Source: Myxococcota bacterium
GTDB lineage: Bacteria > Myxococcota_A > UBA9160 > PR03
Assembly (NCBI GenBank): GCA_030066475.1
Contig: JASJBO010000031.1
Coordinates: 1 to 21,702, forward strand
Direction of reading: 5' to 3'
Length of the DNA: 21,702 nt
Positions 1-8,341 of this stretch are shown one piece after another. Positions within the stretch are counted from its first letter, which is position 1; every line of letters starts with the position of its first letter. A model generated the notes under the pieces. The model saw only the letters and a program-made list of their open reading frames with translations. It was not told where the DNA came from and did no database searches. Made by a program: the position numbers and the translations under genes.

Positions 1-21
1 GGGGCGGTCGAGGAGGACGCC

Positions 22-1737
22 ATGGGATGCCGGATCGCCCGCTTCGGGCTTCTTGCGATGGTCGCTCTGGTTGCGTTGGCCGGCGCTGCGCGCGCGGCTC
101 CACCGAACGACATCGCGTACCAGGGAATGCTGCTCGACGCGGTCGGGAACCCACTCGGCGGACCGGTGGACATCGAGATCGGGGTCTGGGATCAGCCCAC
201 CGCGGGCGCGCGCCTGTACGGCGAGACGCACCTGGACGTCGAGCTGACCGCCGGCGCCTTCGACATCCTGCTGGGCACGGGCAGCGTGCTCGCCGGGACC
301 TTCGATGCGGAGCTCTTCGAGGCCGGGAATCGCTATCTCCAGGTGATCGTGGATGGCGAGGTGCTCGTGCCGCGTCAACCCTTCAGCTCGCACGCGTATG
401 CGCTCCAGGCCACGCGCGCCCAGGCGTCGCAGATCGCGGACGAGGCCGACACCCTGGACGGTCTCGACTCGAGCGACTTCGTGGAGCTCGGGATCCTCTC
501 GGCCCACGAGAGCAACCCGTCCGCGCATCACGAGCGGACGACGAGCTTCGCGGAGCTGGTCGACATGGCGTCGGACGGGCAGATCCCGGCGCTGATCGCC
601 CGCGACGACGAGCTCACGATCGGTCTCGCTGCGAAGGCGGACGCGAACCATCCGCACGACGGCAGCGACATCGCGACGGGCATCGTGGCCGAAGGCCGGC
701 TGCCCGGCAGCATCGCGCGCGACAGCGAGGTCATGCCCACCGTCCTCGCGAGCGACGGCCCGGGCTCGGGCCTCGACGCCGACAGCCTCGACGGACTCGA
801 CAGCGGGGCGTTCCTCTCGACGGTCAGCGACTTCGGCCGGTCGGGCGTCGCCACCGATCTCTATGAAGGAACGCAGACGCTCGGCAATCGCTACGTGAAC
901 ACGGCGGGGCCGGACGCCGTCTCGGGCTCGAGCAGCGCCACGATGCTCCAGGCGGCGAACACCGGCACCGGGGCTGGGCTGCGCGGCAGCAGCTCCGGCG
1001 ATCACGGCACGATCGGGTTCACCGAGGCCAACGACAAGGCCGGCGTCTTCGGGAACACGACGGGCGGGTACGGCGTCTGGGGCCACAGCGTGGACAATCA
1101 CGCGGTCTTCGGGCAGAGCACCGTCGGGCGCGGCGTGAAGGGTGTGAGCCCTGCGGGCGGGGTCTTCGGAGAGAGCACCCAGGGACTGGGTGTGGAAGGA
1201 AGGAGCAACACCAACGATGGCGTCGTCGGCTCGACGAATCATCCCGAGAGGAGTGGTGTCTTCGGAAACAGCCCGGTTGGAGCTGGCGTGACCGGCCGAA
1301 GCGCCGGCCGAGATGGAGTGCTTGGCGTCACGACGAGCAGCGATGCAGGGCACGCGGGGGTACACGCCCGCAACGAGGGGAGTGGCCCTGCCGTCTATTC
1401 GGAAGGGGATCTCTACGTCACGGGAGCAGTCTACGGGAACATCGGGCCCGCCCAGGGAGCTCCGTTCCCGCGCCCCGCGTTCGACAGCGGATGGGTCCAG
1501 GTGGATGGCGGCGCGGAATTCGACCTCGGAGTGGATCTCTACCTGCCGACCTCCTCGTACGACAACGACAACTTCGTCATCGACATGCAGACCCGGGTGC
1601 TGAAGGCCTCGAACTATGGAGTCGGCATGGCGGACGGCGTCTACTACCTGATCAACAACGACAACTCCATTCACGTCTCCGTGGACGAGAACGCCTGGGC
1701 CTCCGAGATCAGACTCCGTGTCTGGTACTACCGGTAG
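22..1737 (+). CDS. Secreted glycine-rich decapeptide-repeat protein
   Basis: The 571-residue product has no named function. An ATG at 22 follows a GAGGAGG ribosome-binding site at good spacing. Residues 1-26 form a signal peptide (Arg-containing start, hydrophobic core, ARA before the mature end). Residues 28-132 match a module common in deltaproteobacterial secreted proteins: it opens with IAYQGMLLD and ends with PRQPFSSHAYALQA. Two DGLDSxxF motifs follow, at about 146-153 and 257-264. Residues 340-447 hold about eleven GVxG-type units (GVFG, GVWG, AVFG, GVKG and others) at close to a 10-residue period, suggesting a beta-solenoid or fibre stalk. The final 80 residues form a compact, aromatic-rich C-terminal domain ending WYYR. 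Codons in the repeat section (about 1140-1330) look less GC-rich than the rest. A surface fibre or adhesin is inferred. Its 3' end converges on the propeller gene that ends at 1834. Confidence 0.85.
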   Translation: MGCRIARFGLLAMVALVALAGAARAAPPNDIAYQGMLLDAVGNPLGGPVDIEIGVWDQPTAGARLYGETHLDVELTAGAFDILLGTGSVLAGTFDAELFEAGNRYLQVIVDGEVLVPRQPFSSHAYALQATRAQASQIADEADTLDGLDSSDFVELGILSAHESNPSAHHERTTSFAELVDMASDGQIPALIARDDELTIGLAAKADANHPHDGSDIATGIVAEGRLPGSIARDSEVMPTVLASDGPGSGLDADSLDGLDSGAFLSTVSDFGRSGVATDLYEGTQTLGNRYVNTAGPDAVSGSSSATMLQAANTGTGAGLRGSSSGDHGTIGFTEANDKAGVFGNTTGGYGVWGHSVDNHAVFGQSTVGRGVKGVSPAGGVFGESTQGLGVEGRSNTNDGVVGSTNHPERSGVFGNSPVGAGVTGRSAGRDGVLGVTTSSDAGHAGVHARNEGSGPAVYSEGDLYVTGAVYGNIGPAQGAPFPRPAFDSGWVQVDGGAEFDLGVDLYLPTSSYDNDNFVIDMQTRVLKASNYGVGMADGVYYLINNDNSIHVSVDENAWASEIRLRVWYYR

Positions 1738-1833
1738 TCCGCATCCCGGCGGAGTGCCTGGGGCGCAGCAGAAGCCCCCTGCAAGCGCCCGGAGGGCGCG
1801 CGCAGTGAGGCGAAGCCGAACGAAGTCCACCAG
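1738..1833. terminator. Convergent intergenic region with GC hairpin
   Basis: This 96-bp gap separates two convergent genes. The inverted repeat GCGCCC-GGA-GGGCGC lies at 1785-1799 and a smaller one, GGC-GAA-GCC, at 1809-1817. Neither is followed by a T-tract, so classical intrinsic termination is not demonstrated. Both hairpins belong to the dispersed repeat annotated separately at 1771-1830. A bidirectional terminator role is inferred from position only. Confidence 0.35.
1771..1830 (-). repeat. Dispersed two-hairpin repeat, copy D
   Basis: Read on the minus strand, this starts GTGGACTTCG at 1830, three bases after the TAG stop (1836-1834) of the propeller gene. It runs through a 3-bp mini-hairpin (GGC-TTC-GCC), the shared core ACTGCGCGCGCC, a 6-bp hairpin (GCGCCC-TCC-GGGCGC), and ends CTTGCAGGGGGCTTC. 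It is the most diverged of four copies (others at 4029-4090, 18901-18960 and 18969-19028). Several of its differences occur as paired changes that keep the stems. Confidence 0.7.
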
Positions 1834-4551
1834 CTACGGCGCCTCGATCGCGACCACACCCTCGCGCCGGCTGCCCACGAGGACGTCGCCCGACGCGGGG
1901 TGCACCAGGAGCTGTCGGGCGGAGTGGGGGATGCCGTCGGCGGCGTCGAGCACGCCCAGCAGCCGGCCGTCGGCGGCGACCAGGGCCACGATCCCGCGGC
2001 CGTAGAGGACGTGCCACACGCCGTCGGGCCCGATCGCCAGCGCGATGGGAGAGCCCGGTGCGCTCTTCCCGCGCGGCCGGTCCGGATGGTCGACGCGGAA
2101 CAGCACCGGCTCGAAGCGGTCGCCGATCAAGCGCTCGACCGCGCTGCCGACGGCGCCCACCTGGCCGCTCGTCGGATCGTGGGCGACGGCCGAGGCGGGG
2201 TTCCCCGAGCGCAGCAGGAGCCCCCGCTCTCGATCGATCTCCACGACGCCGGCCCGCGTGGCGGCGAACACCGTCCCGCGGCCCGGGACCTCCAACCACT
2301 GCGCAACCGTGGCGGCGCCGGCTCCGCTCACCGGGAACGTGCGCTCGACGCGCTCGTCGACGAGGATCTGGATCGAGGCGCCGCGACCGACCGACTCCGG
2401 GAACGGCGTGTGCGCGATCCACAGCTCCTCGCCGGCGCGGACCAGCAGCCGCTGGACGTGGGGCGAGGAGAGACCGTGCTCCGGCCCCAGCACGGCGCCG
2501 CCCGCGCTGCCGCCGAGGACGAGCACGCCCTGCGACCGCAGGACGGCGACGATGTCGTCGCGGCCCGTGTAGCCGGCGTCGCCGAGCAGCGCCCCGGCGG
2601 GAAGCTCGGCGCCGGGCCGCAGCTGACGCACCAGCTCCCAGCGCGCGGCGCGGCCGGGCAGGCGCGCGAGCTCGAGCAGGCCGTGCGCGTGGGACGAGAG
2701 CAGGACGCGGTCGCCGTCGGGGGACACCGCCTGCGGTCGGGCGTCGAGCGGAACCGCCGGGCTCGCGCGGGTCGCGAGCGGCTCCCACGACGCGTCCGGC
2801 GCGAGCCGGTCGACCCCGGTGTCGGTGCCGATCCAGACGGTCCCGGTGCCCGCGTCGACGGCCAGCGCGGTGATCCGCGCGCGGGCTCGCTCGGGACCAC
2901 CGATCCGACGGGCGCCCGTCGCGTCGACGAGCCAACCGCCGGCACCGAGGGTGCCCACCAGGAGACGACCCCGCTCCCAGTCACTCGCGAGCGCCGTGAC
3001 CTCTGCGTCGAGTGCGGCAAGCTCGGCGGCGAGCGCCGTCACCGAGCCCCTCGAAGGAACGCGGAACACGCCGTAGCGCGTCGCTCCCGCGCTCTCGTAC
3101 TCGACGGCCGCCGCCAGGTCGCCACTGCCCGGGTCGCGCGCGAGCGCCACGACCCGGCGGGGCACGAAGCGGCCTCCCGGCTCCGTTGCCAGCCGCAGCA
3201 CCTCGGTGCGCTCGCCGCAAGCGCGCAGCGCCGCGGGCAGCGGCGGCGACCCTCGCAGCAGGGCACCGAGCAGCCAGCAGCCATCCTGCGCGTCGAAGCC
3301 GGCCGTCGTCAGCGCGAGCAGCTCGCCGCTCCCGAGGTGGGGGCGCTGCACGGCGGGCGCACCGTTCGAGAGCACCTCGACGCCGACGTCTTGCGACCCC
3401 TCGCGCTGGAGCAACAGCATCCCGTCGAGGGGCGAGACCGCGAGAGGCTCGACCCCTCCCCCGCGCTCGTCGCGCAGGCGCAGGAACCGGGCCGGCGCAC
3501 CGAAGCCCGGATCGAGCAGTGCGAGTCCGGCCTCCGTCCCCAGCCACAGGCGACCGCTCGCCGGATCGCGGGCCACCGCGCGCACCGCGCCGGACGGAAG
3601 CCCGGAGCCGAGGTCCCAGCGCCGCGTGCCGGCCGGTCCGATCTTGAGCAGCCCCCCTCCGCGCAACCCGACCCAGACGTCCTCGCCCGCGGGCGCGAGC
3701 GCCGCGGCGAACGTTGGGATGCCGCCCGCCCGCACGACGCGGCGCAGCGGCCGGCGCAGCGGCAGCACGATGCGCGGGGCGCCGCTGGGAAGGCGCTGGA
3801 CGAGACCCGATCCCGTCTCGATCTCGAAGTGCACGTCCATGCGCTCACCCGGGGCGAGCTGCGGGACGGGGGCGAGCCAGGACGTCGACTCCCCGGTGCT
3901 GGTGCCTCTGCCCAGCGCGATGCGCTGCTCGTCGCGGCCGGGAGCGCCGTACGGGGGTCGCACCACCGCCGTCACGCGGCGGACGTCGCGGCCCGCGAGA
4001 CGGAGGCGCAGCTCCGCGGCCTGCTTCGAGGACTTCGCTCGCCTGCGGCTCGCTGCGCGCGCCGCCGGAGGAACCGGCGGCGCTTGCGCGGGTGCCATCA
4101 CGCGCGTCGCCAGCTCGACGCTCTCGACCCTCGCCGCGACGACGCGGAAGCGATGCGCGGCCGGCGCGCGCCGTGGATGGCGGATCGACGACCCGTCCGC
4201 CGTGCGCAGCTCGAAGTGGTAGTGGACCACGCTGCCGGGTGGCTGGTCGGCGAGCGACGCGACCCACCAGGCTTCCGTCCCGGGCTCGGGGACGAGCGGC
4301 CGCCGCGCCTCGGTCTGCCGGCCGTCGGCGCGCTCGATCCGGACGACCGCGTCGCCGCCCTCGACGGCGGGCCCGCGGAGCTGTCGGATGGCCAGCGCGT
4401 AGGGACCCGCCGCCACCGTGTCGCGCTGCGCGCGCACCGCGAAGGCGGCGGGCTCGGAGGCGCCGCTTGGCCCGGCGAGCGCGAGGGCGCCGAGCAGCGC
4501 GACTCCGAGCGCGCTGCGCAGCAGCGCGCGCGACCGGACCGGGAAGGGCAG
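1834..4551 (-). CDS. Secreted beta-propeller sensor-like protein
   Basis: About 905 residues, with no named function. A signal peptide (LLRSALGVALLGALALAGPSG) is followed by two Ig/CBM-like beta domains (about 30-140 and 175-270). A long propeller region comes next, with repeated blades such as VWVGLRGGGL, LWLGTEAGLALLD and VWIGTDTGVDRLAPD. These resemble the Reg_prop blades found in sensor parts of hybrid two-component proteins, but no kinase or membrane segment follows, so it is free-standing. The start is uncertain. The reading frame runs far upstream into the protease gene without ATG, GTG or TTG near the signal peptide. The best candidate is CTG at 4551, two bases after the protease stop codon (4556-4554), implying translational coupling. 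An Arg/Ala-rich linker at about residues 155-175 is encoded by a copy of a dispersed repeat. It is the last gene of a probable operon; a substrate-binding or regulatory partner for the protease is inference. Confidence 0.75.
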   Translation of the reverse strand: MPFPVRSRALLRSALGVALLGALALAGPSGASEPAAFAVRAQRDTVAAGPYALAIRQLRGPAVEGGDAVVRIERADGRQTEARRPLVPEPGTEAWWVASLADQPPGSVVHYHFELRTADGSSIRHPRRAPAAHRFRVVAARVESVELATRVMAPAQAPPVPPAARAASRRRAKSSKQAAELRLRLAGRDVRRVTAVVRPPYGAPGRDEQRIALGRGTSTGESTSWLAPVPQLAPGERMDVHFEIETGSGLVQRLPSGAPRIVLPLRRPLRRVVRAGGIPTFAAALAPAGEDVWVGLRGGGLLKIGPAGTRRWDLGSGLPSGAVRAVARDPASGRLWLGTEAGLALLDPGFGAPARFLRLRDERGGGVEPLAVSPLDGMLLLQREGSQDVGVEVLSNGAPAVQRPHLGSGELLALTTAGFDAQDGCWLLGALLRGSPPLPAALRACGERTEVLRLATEPGGRFVPRRVVALARDPGSGDLAAAVEYESAGATRYGVFRVPSRGSVTALAAELAALDAEVTALASDWERGRLLVGTLGAGGWLVDATGARRIGGPERARARITALAVDAGTGTVWIGTDTGVDRLAPDASWEPLATRASPAVPLDARPQAVSPDGDRVLLSSHAHGLLELARLPGRAARWELVRQLRPGAELPAGALLGDAGYTGRDDIVAVLRSQGVLVLGGSAGGAVLGPEHGLSSPHVQRLLVRAGEELWIAHTPFPESVGRGASIQILVDERVERTFPVSGAGAATVAQWLEVPGRGTVFAATRAGVVEIDRERGLLLRSGNPASAVAHDPTSGQVGAVGSAVERLIGDRFEPVLFRVDHPDRPRGKSAPGSPIALAIGPDGVWHVLYGRGIVALVAADGRLLGVLDAADGIPHSARQLLVHPASGDVLVGSRREGVVAIEAP
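4029..4090 (+). repeat. Dispersed two-hairpin repeat, copy C, inside a CDS
   Basis: Thirty-five bases from 4030 to 4064 are identical to copy A at 18902-18936. The following hairpin differs in sequence but keeps the fold: arms GCGCCGCCGG (4059-4068) and CCGGCGGCGC (4074-4083) around AGGAA, ten perfect base pairs. CTTGCG then follows, as in the other copies. It lies antisense within the propeller gene and encodes the linker residues PPAARAASRRRAKSS. Confidence 0.75.
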
Positions 4552-4553
4552 CG

Positions 4554-7500
4554 CTAGTAGTCCGACTGCCCGTTCGTCGTGATCACCGCGTAAGGCGGGG
4601 GCACCGTGTAGAGCCCGTTGCCCGGCTCGGTCGAGAGCCGCTCGTTGCCGCCCCCGCCGTCCGTGGTGCGCGCGCGATAGTAGATGCGCGTCCCGGCGCC
4701 GCCGGCCTGGAGCGTCGTCCACTCCCCGGCCGAGGGCTCCCACGCGCCGTAGCATTCCGGCGAGCCCGCCGTCCCGGGATTGGCGTCGACGGTCATGAAG
4801 CCGCTCGAGATCGTCGAGCCGCCCGGGAAGGTCGGATCGGTGGCGACCTCGACCTGGAAGCGGGTGTTGCACGGCGCGGGATTCGTGAACGTGGCGGCGC
4901 CGCTTGCTCCCGACAGCCGGTAGCGGGGACCCGTCCAGACGTGGAACAGCGGTGCGGGTCCGCCCAGCTCGAGGAAGTCGACCTCGGGATGGCTGACGCC
5001 CTGCACGTCGAGGTCGTCGCCCGGGTCGCGATCGTCGACGTCGATCACCGCGTCGCCGCCGTTCTCGCCGGTCGGACACGCGCCCGCGTCACTCGTGGCG
5101 ACGCTGCCGTCGAGGCAGGCGCCCGGAATCAGGAAGACGCCCGTCTTCGCGAAGCCGGCGGTCACCTTGTTGGTGGTGTGGGGCCCGTTGTGGGCGAACG
5201 CGGGCGGCCCGCCCGGCGAGCCCGAGGTCGCCCACTGGTCCACCATCTGCAGCTCGAGGTCGACGAGCAGGGTGTAGAGCCCGATGTCCTGGAGGACGCT
5301 TCCGACCGTGGGCGGGTCCGGGACGAAGCCGCTCTCCTTGAGGGCCCGCGCGAAGCGGACCTCGAACTGCGGCAGACCCGAGGGCCGACACTTGCTGCGC
5401 ATGCCCAGCCGCACCTGCCAGAGGGCCGCCGAGTAGATCTGCATGTCGGAGTAGCCGCTCCCGTCCGTGGAGACGGCGCGGTGCTCCGGGAAGTGGTCGC
5501 CGGCGCTCGCGGGGTTGAACGGCACCGTCACCTGGTGCACGCGCGGCAAGGTGCCGCCTTCTGTGGTGGCGTCGTCGTTGGCGCAGTTCAGCCGGTTGTC
5601 GATGCCCCCGACGTTCTTCGCGACCCAGCCGGCCGTGCAGTTGCTCGAGTAGAAGGAGTCGGCCCAGAAGTCCGCGATGTCGTGGCCGCGCCTCCCGCTG
5701 AATCCGACCGGAACCGCGCACGTGGGCATGCCGCACCAGTTCGTGGGGCGCGCCTGGGTGAAGCGGGCGGTCGAGTTGTGGGCGAGCTCGTGCGCCACGA
5801 CCGGGTTGTCGTGGGCGAAGTTCATCATGTTGTCGAGTGCCGGGCAGGACATGACCGTACAGGTGTCCCAGTCCGAGCCGTTCGAGTAGTCGGGACACGC
5901 CGCGTTGTAGTAGCCCTGGCAGGCGCCGTAGTTCATGCTCGAATAGGCGTTGCACCCCGCGCTGGCGGACTCCACGCGGGGGTTCCACTCCGACGTCGGG
6001 AACGGCGTGAACACGCCCAGGTTGAGCGTGCGCCGCCACAGCCGGTGGAAGACGCCGAAGAAGTTGACCTGCTGGAAGGCCTTGTTGGTGCCCGACGCGC
6101 ACACGGCCTGGGCCGCGACGTTGATCGGCGCCTGGTCGAAGTTGGCGAAGGTCGCCGAGCTGCCGCCGCTGCTGTCCGAGATGCTCACGTCGTCGGCGTC
6201 GAACCCGTTGTTCAGGTAGTCGACGCGGTCCGCCATGCCGTTGAGCTGGAGCGTGTACACGCCGCCCACCGCGGGATCGACCTCGAAGTTCTGGGAGATG
6301 TCGCCGATCCCCGGGTCCCGGTTGAAGACGATGCCCCGGGCGTTCGTGTCCCAGATCAGCGGATCGAGCTTGAGGATCCTGGCGGTCTCGGCATCGAGCC
6401 AGAGCAGGAACTCGCCGACCTGGCCCAGGTAGGCGCCGGTCAGCAGCATGCGCCAGGCGTAGCGCAGGCTCACGCCGCCCGCGGGCGCGTCGCCCGACGG
6501 CAGCAGCACGAGCTCCGGCGTGCCCAGCGGCGCGACCAGGCAGGCGAGCCGCGCGTTGGTGGTCTCGTTGCCGGGGGTCTCGCCGACCGTGGGTCCGCTC
6601 GACGGATTGCCCTCCGGCGCGTTGTCGATCTCGCCGTCGCCGTCCTGGTCGAAGTCCACGACGCACTGCTCGCGGAACTCCTCGGAGAGCTTGGTGCCAT
6701 CGGGCAGCACGTCCCACAGGCGCGTCCGGCACGGGAGCAGCGGTGCCGCCCGGTCGTCGGAGGTGCCCGGGTTGCCGTCGTCGCCCGGCAGGCCGTCGCC
6801 GAACTCGCCGTACACGCCCTGCCCCCCGGCGTCGTCGCGCGTGTCGCGCAGGCAGTCGAAGCCCTCGGGCGCGAGCCAGCCGAGCAGCCCCGTGCTGCCG
6901 CAGCTGGGGCCGCCGAGCAGCGGGTCGTGGTCGGAGATGCGGATCGTCACGTCGCGCGCGCCGCCCGGGACGCCGCGCCCATCGGGATCGCGCCTCGAGT
7001 CGCGCAGGTCGCCCTGGAGCACGACGAAGTTCAGCAGCCGGCCCTCGCCCCTGCCGTCGCAGTCGTCCTTGCCCCCGAGCGCGCCCCCGCTCCCGCAGCC
7101 GCGCACGGCGCGGTCGACGATCTCGAAGTCCGCGAGCTGGTCGAAGACGGCGGCCACGAAGGCGTTGTCGCCGTTCACGCTCACGCGCCGGAAGTCGAGG
7201 CCGCAGTCGTTCGGCTCCGGCGGGCGGGCGGCGACGACGTCGGGGAGCTCGTCGAGCGCTCGCGCCCCCGCCTCGGCGGCTTCCTCGAGGGGGACGTTCA
7301 CGGTGTTGTCGACGGAGAGGGTGTTGTAGATCGCGCCGTAGACCGAGCTGATCTCCTGCCCCTCCCACGCGGCCGCGATCACGCCCGCGTGCTCGACCGG
7401 CACGTCCCCGACCCGCTGCATGAGCGGGAAGAAGATGCGCCGTCGTTCGATGCCGGCCACGAACTGGGCGAAGTTCATGCCCTCACCGGTCTCGAGCGCC

Positions 7501-8291
7501 GCGTCGATCTCCTTGGTCGGCTCCTTGCGCCCCAGGAACACGTCGATCATCTCCTGGGTGCGCGGCCGCTCGAACTCGGGAATGCTCGCGTACTCGAACG
7601 CCACCGCCTGCGCGAGACCGTCGAAGTCCGCGGGCGGCGGCGAGACGCCGCGGGGGGGCGGCGGCGTCAGGAGCTCGGCGCCGCGCGAGAGCCCGAGCGC
7701 GCCCAGGATCCGCTGGAGCTCGTCGAACGACACACCGGGCGTGCCGGGCGCGATGGGAAGCGTCACGTAGAACGGGGCGCCGTCGTAGGCGGGGAACTGC
7801 GCGCGCGCCCCGGGCGGGAGCTGCTGGGGGAACGGCCGGAGCGGCTCGCGCTTCTCGAAGGCGCGGGGCGTGATCTGGGGCGGCTCCTGGGCGCCCGGCG
7901 GCGGACCGGGGTCGCCCGCAGGCCCGGGCGGCAAGCCGAAGAACGAGCGCAGCACGTTGAAGTCCGGGATCCCGACGGCCTCGTCGCCGTTGTGGTCCAC
8001 GTCCGGGTCGAAGTCGGGGTCGTCGCTGCTCTTGCCGAACTGGCTGCGCAGGGTGTTGAAGTCCGGGATGCCCACCGCCCCGTTGTTGTCGTAGTCGGGA
8101 TCGCAGGCGTTGCCGAAGCCGTCGCTGTCGGTGTCCCGCTGGTCGGGGTTCGCGACCTCGACGCAGCTGTCCGCGCCGTCGGGCACGCCGTCGTTGTCCC
8201 GGTCCTGCGCCCGGGCGGGCGCGCCCGAGACGAGCGAGGCGAGGAAGGCGATGGCGACCGGTCGGGCGAAGCGGCAAGAGCGAAGCGGCAT
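4554..8291 (-). CDS. M36-like secreted zinc metalloprotease with TSP3 and dockerin-like modules
   Basis: The 1245-residue product is exported. The ATG at 8291 follows GAGAGG and opens a signal peptide ending ARAQ (residue 29). Residues 30-64 are calcium-binding thrombospondin-type-3 repeats (DRDNDGVPD, DTDSDGFGN). Residues 66-119 hold two dockerin-like duplicates (NNGAVGIPDFNTLRSQFG and DEAVGIPDFNVLRSFFG). A proline/glycine linker and a long pro-region follow, including a PepSY-like LLWLDAETARILKLDP stretch. The catalytic motif is HELAH, with H834, E835 and H838. The next segment (NSTARFTQARPTN) resembles fungalysin family M36. Where M36 has GEGWGDF supplying the third zinc ligand (Glu), this protein reads GHDIADF, with His870 there. 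The C-terminal part looks like a beta-rich accessory domain. It sits between the PPC-like gene (50 bp upstream) and the coupled propeller gene. Protease class is inferred from motifs; activity is unproven because of the changed ligand. Confidence 0.8.
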   Translation of the reverse strand: MPLRSCRFARPVAIAFLASLVSGAPARAQDRDNDGVPDGADSCVEVANPDQRDTDSDGFGNACDPDYDNNGAVGIPDFNTLRSQFGKSSDDPDFDPDVDHNGDEAVGIPDFNVLRSFFGLPPGPAGDPGPPPGAQEPPQITPRAFEKREPLRPFPQQLPPGARAQFPAYDGAPFYVTLPIAPGTPGVSFDELQRILGALGLSRGAELLTPPPPRGVSPPPADFDGLAQAVAFEYASIPEFERPRTQEMIDVFLGRKEPTKEIDAALETGEGMNFAQFVAGIERRRIFFPLMQRVGDVPVEHAGVIAAAWEGQEISSVYGAIYNTLSVDNTVNVPLEEAAEAGARALDELPDVVAARPPEPNDCGLDFRRVSVNGDNAFVAAVFDQLADFEIVDRAVRGCGSGGALGGKDDCDGRGEGRLLNFVVLQGDLRDSRRDPDGRGVPGGARDVTIRISDHDPLLGGPSCGSTGLLGWLAPEGFDCLRDTRDDAGGQGVYGEFGDGLPGDDGNPGTSDDRAAPLLPCRTRLWDVLPDGTKLSEEFREQCVVDFDQDGDGEIDNAPEGNPSSGPTVGETPGNETTNARLACLVAPLGTPELVLLPSGDAPAGGVSLRYAWRMLLTGAYLGQVGEFLLWLDAETARILKLDPLIWDTNARGIVFNRDPGIGDISQNFEVDPAVGGVYTLQLNGMADRVDYLNNGFDADDVSISDSSGGSSATFANFDQAPINVAAQAVCASGTNKAFQQVNFFGVFHRLWRRTLNLGVFTPFPTSEWNPRVESASAGCNAYSSMNYGACQGYYNAACPDYSNGSDWDTCTVMSCPALDNMMNFAHDNPVVAHELAHNSTARFTQARPTNWCGMPTCAVPVGFSGRRGHDIADFWADSFYSSNCTAGWVAKNVGGIDNRLNCANDDATTEGGTLPRVHQVTVPFNPASAGDHFPEHRAVSTDGSGYSDMQIYSAALWQVRLGMRSKCRPSGLPQFEVRFARALKESGFVPDPPTVGSVLQDIGLYTLLVDLELQMVDQWATSGSPGGPPAFAHNGPHTTNKVTAGFAKTGVFLIPGACLDGSVATSDAGACPTGENGGDAVIDVDDRDPGDDLDVQGVSHPEVDFLELGGPAPLFHVWTGPRYRLSGASGAATFTNPAPCNTRFQVEVATDPTFPGGSTISSGFMTVDANPGTAGSPECYGAWEPSAGEWTTLQAGGAGTRIYYRARTTDGGGGNERLSTEPGNGLYTVPPPYAVITTNGQSDY

Positions 8292-8341
8292 GGTCGGACC
8301 TCTCTCGGATGAACGAATGTCGTGCACGGGAGGCCCTGCGG

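Noticed and set aside
3714..8312. 1532-residue open frame on the plus strand
   Set aside because: It is antisense to the metalloprotease and propeller genes, with Arg/Val/Ala-rich low-complexity translation and no motifs; a by-product of high GC.
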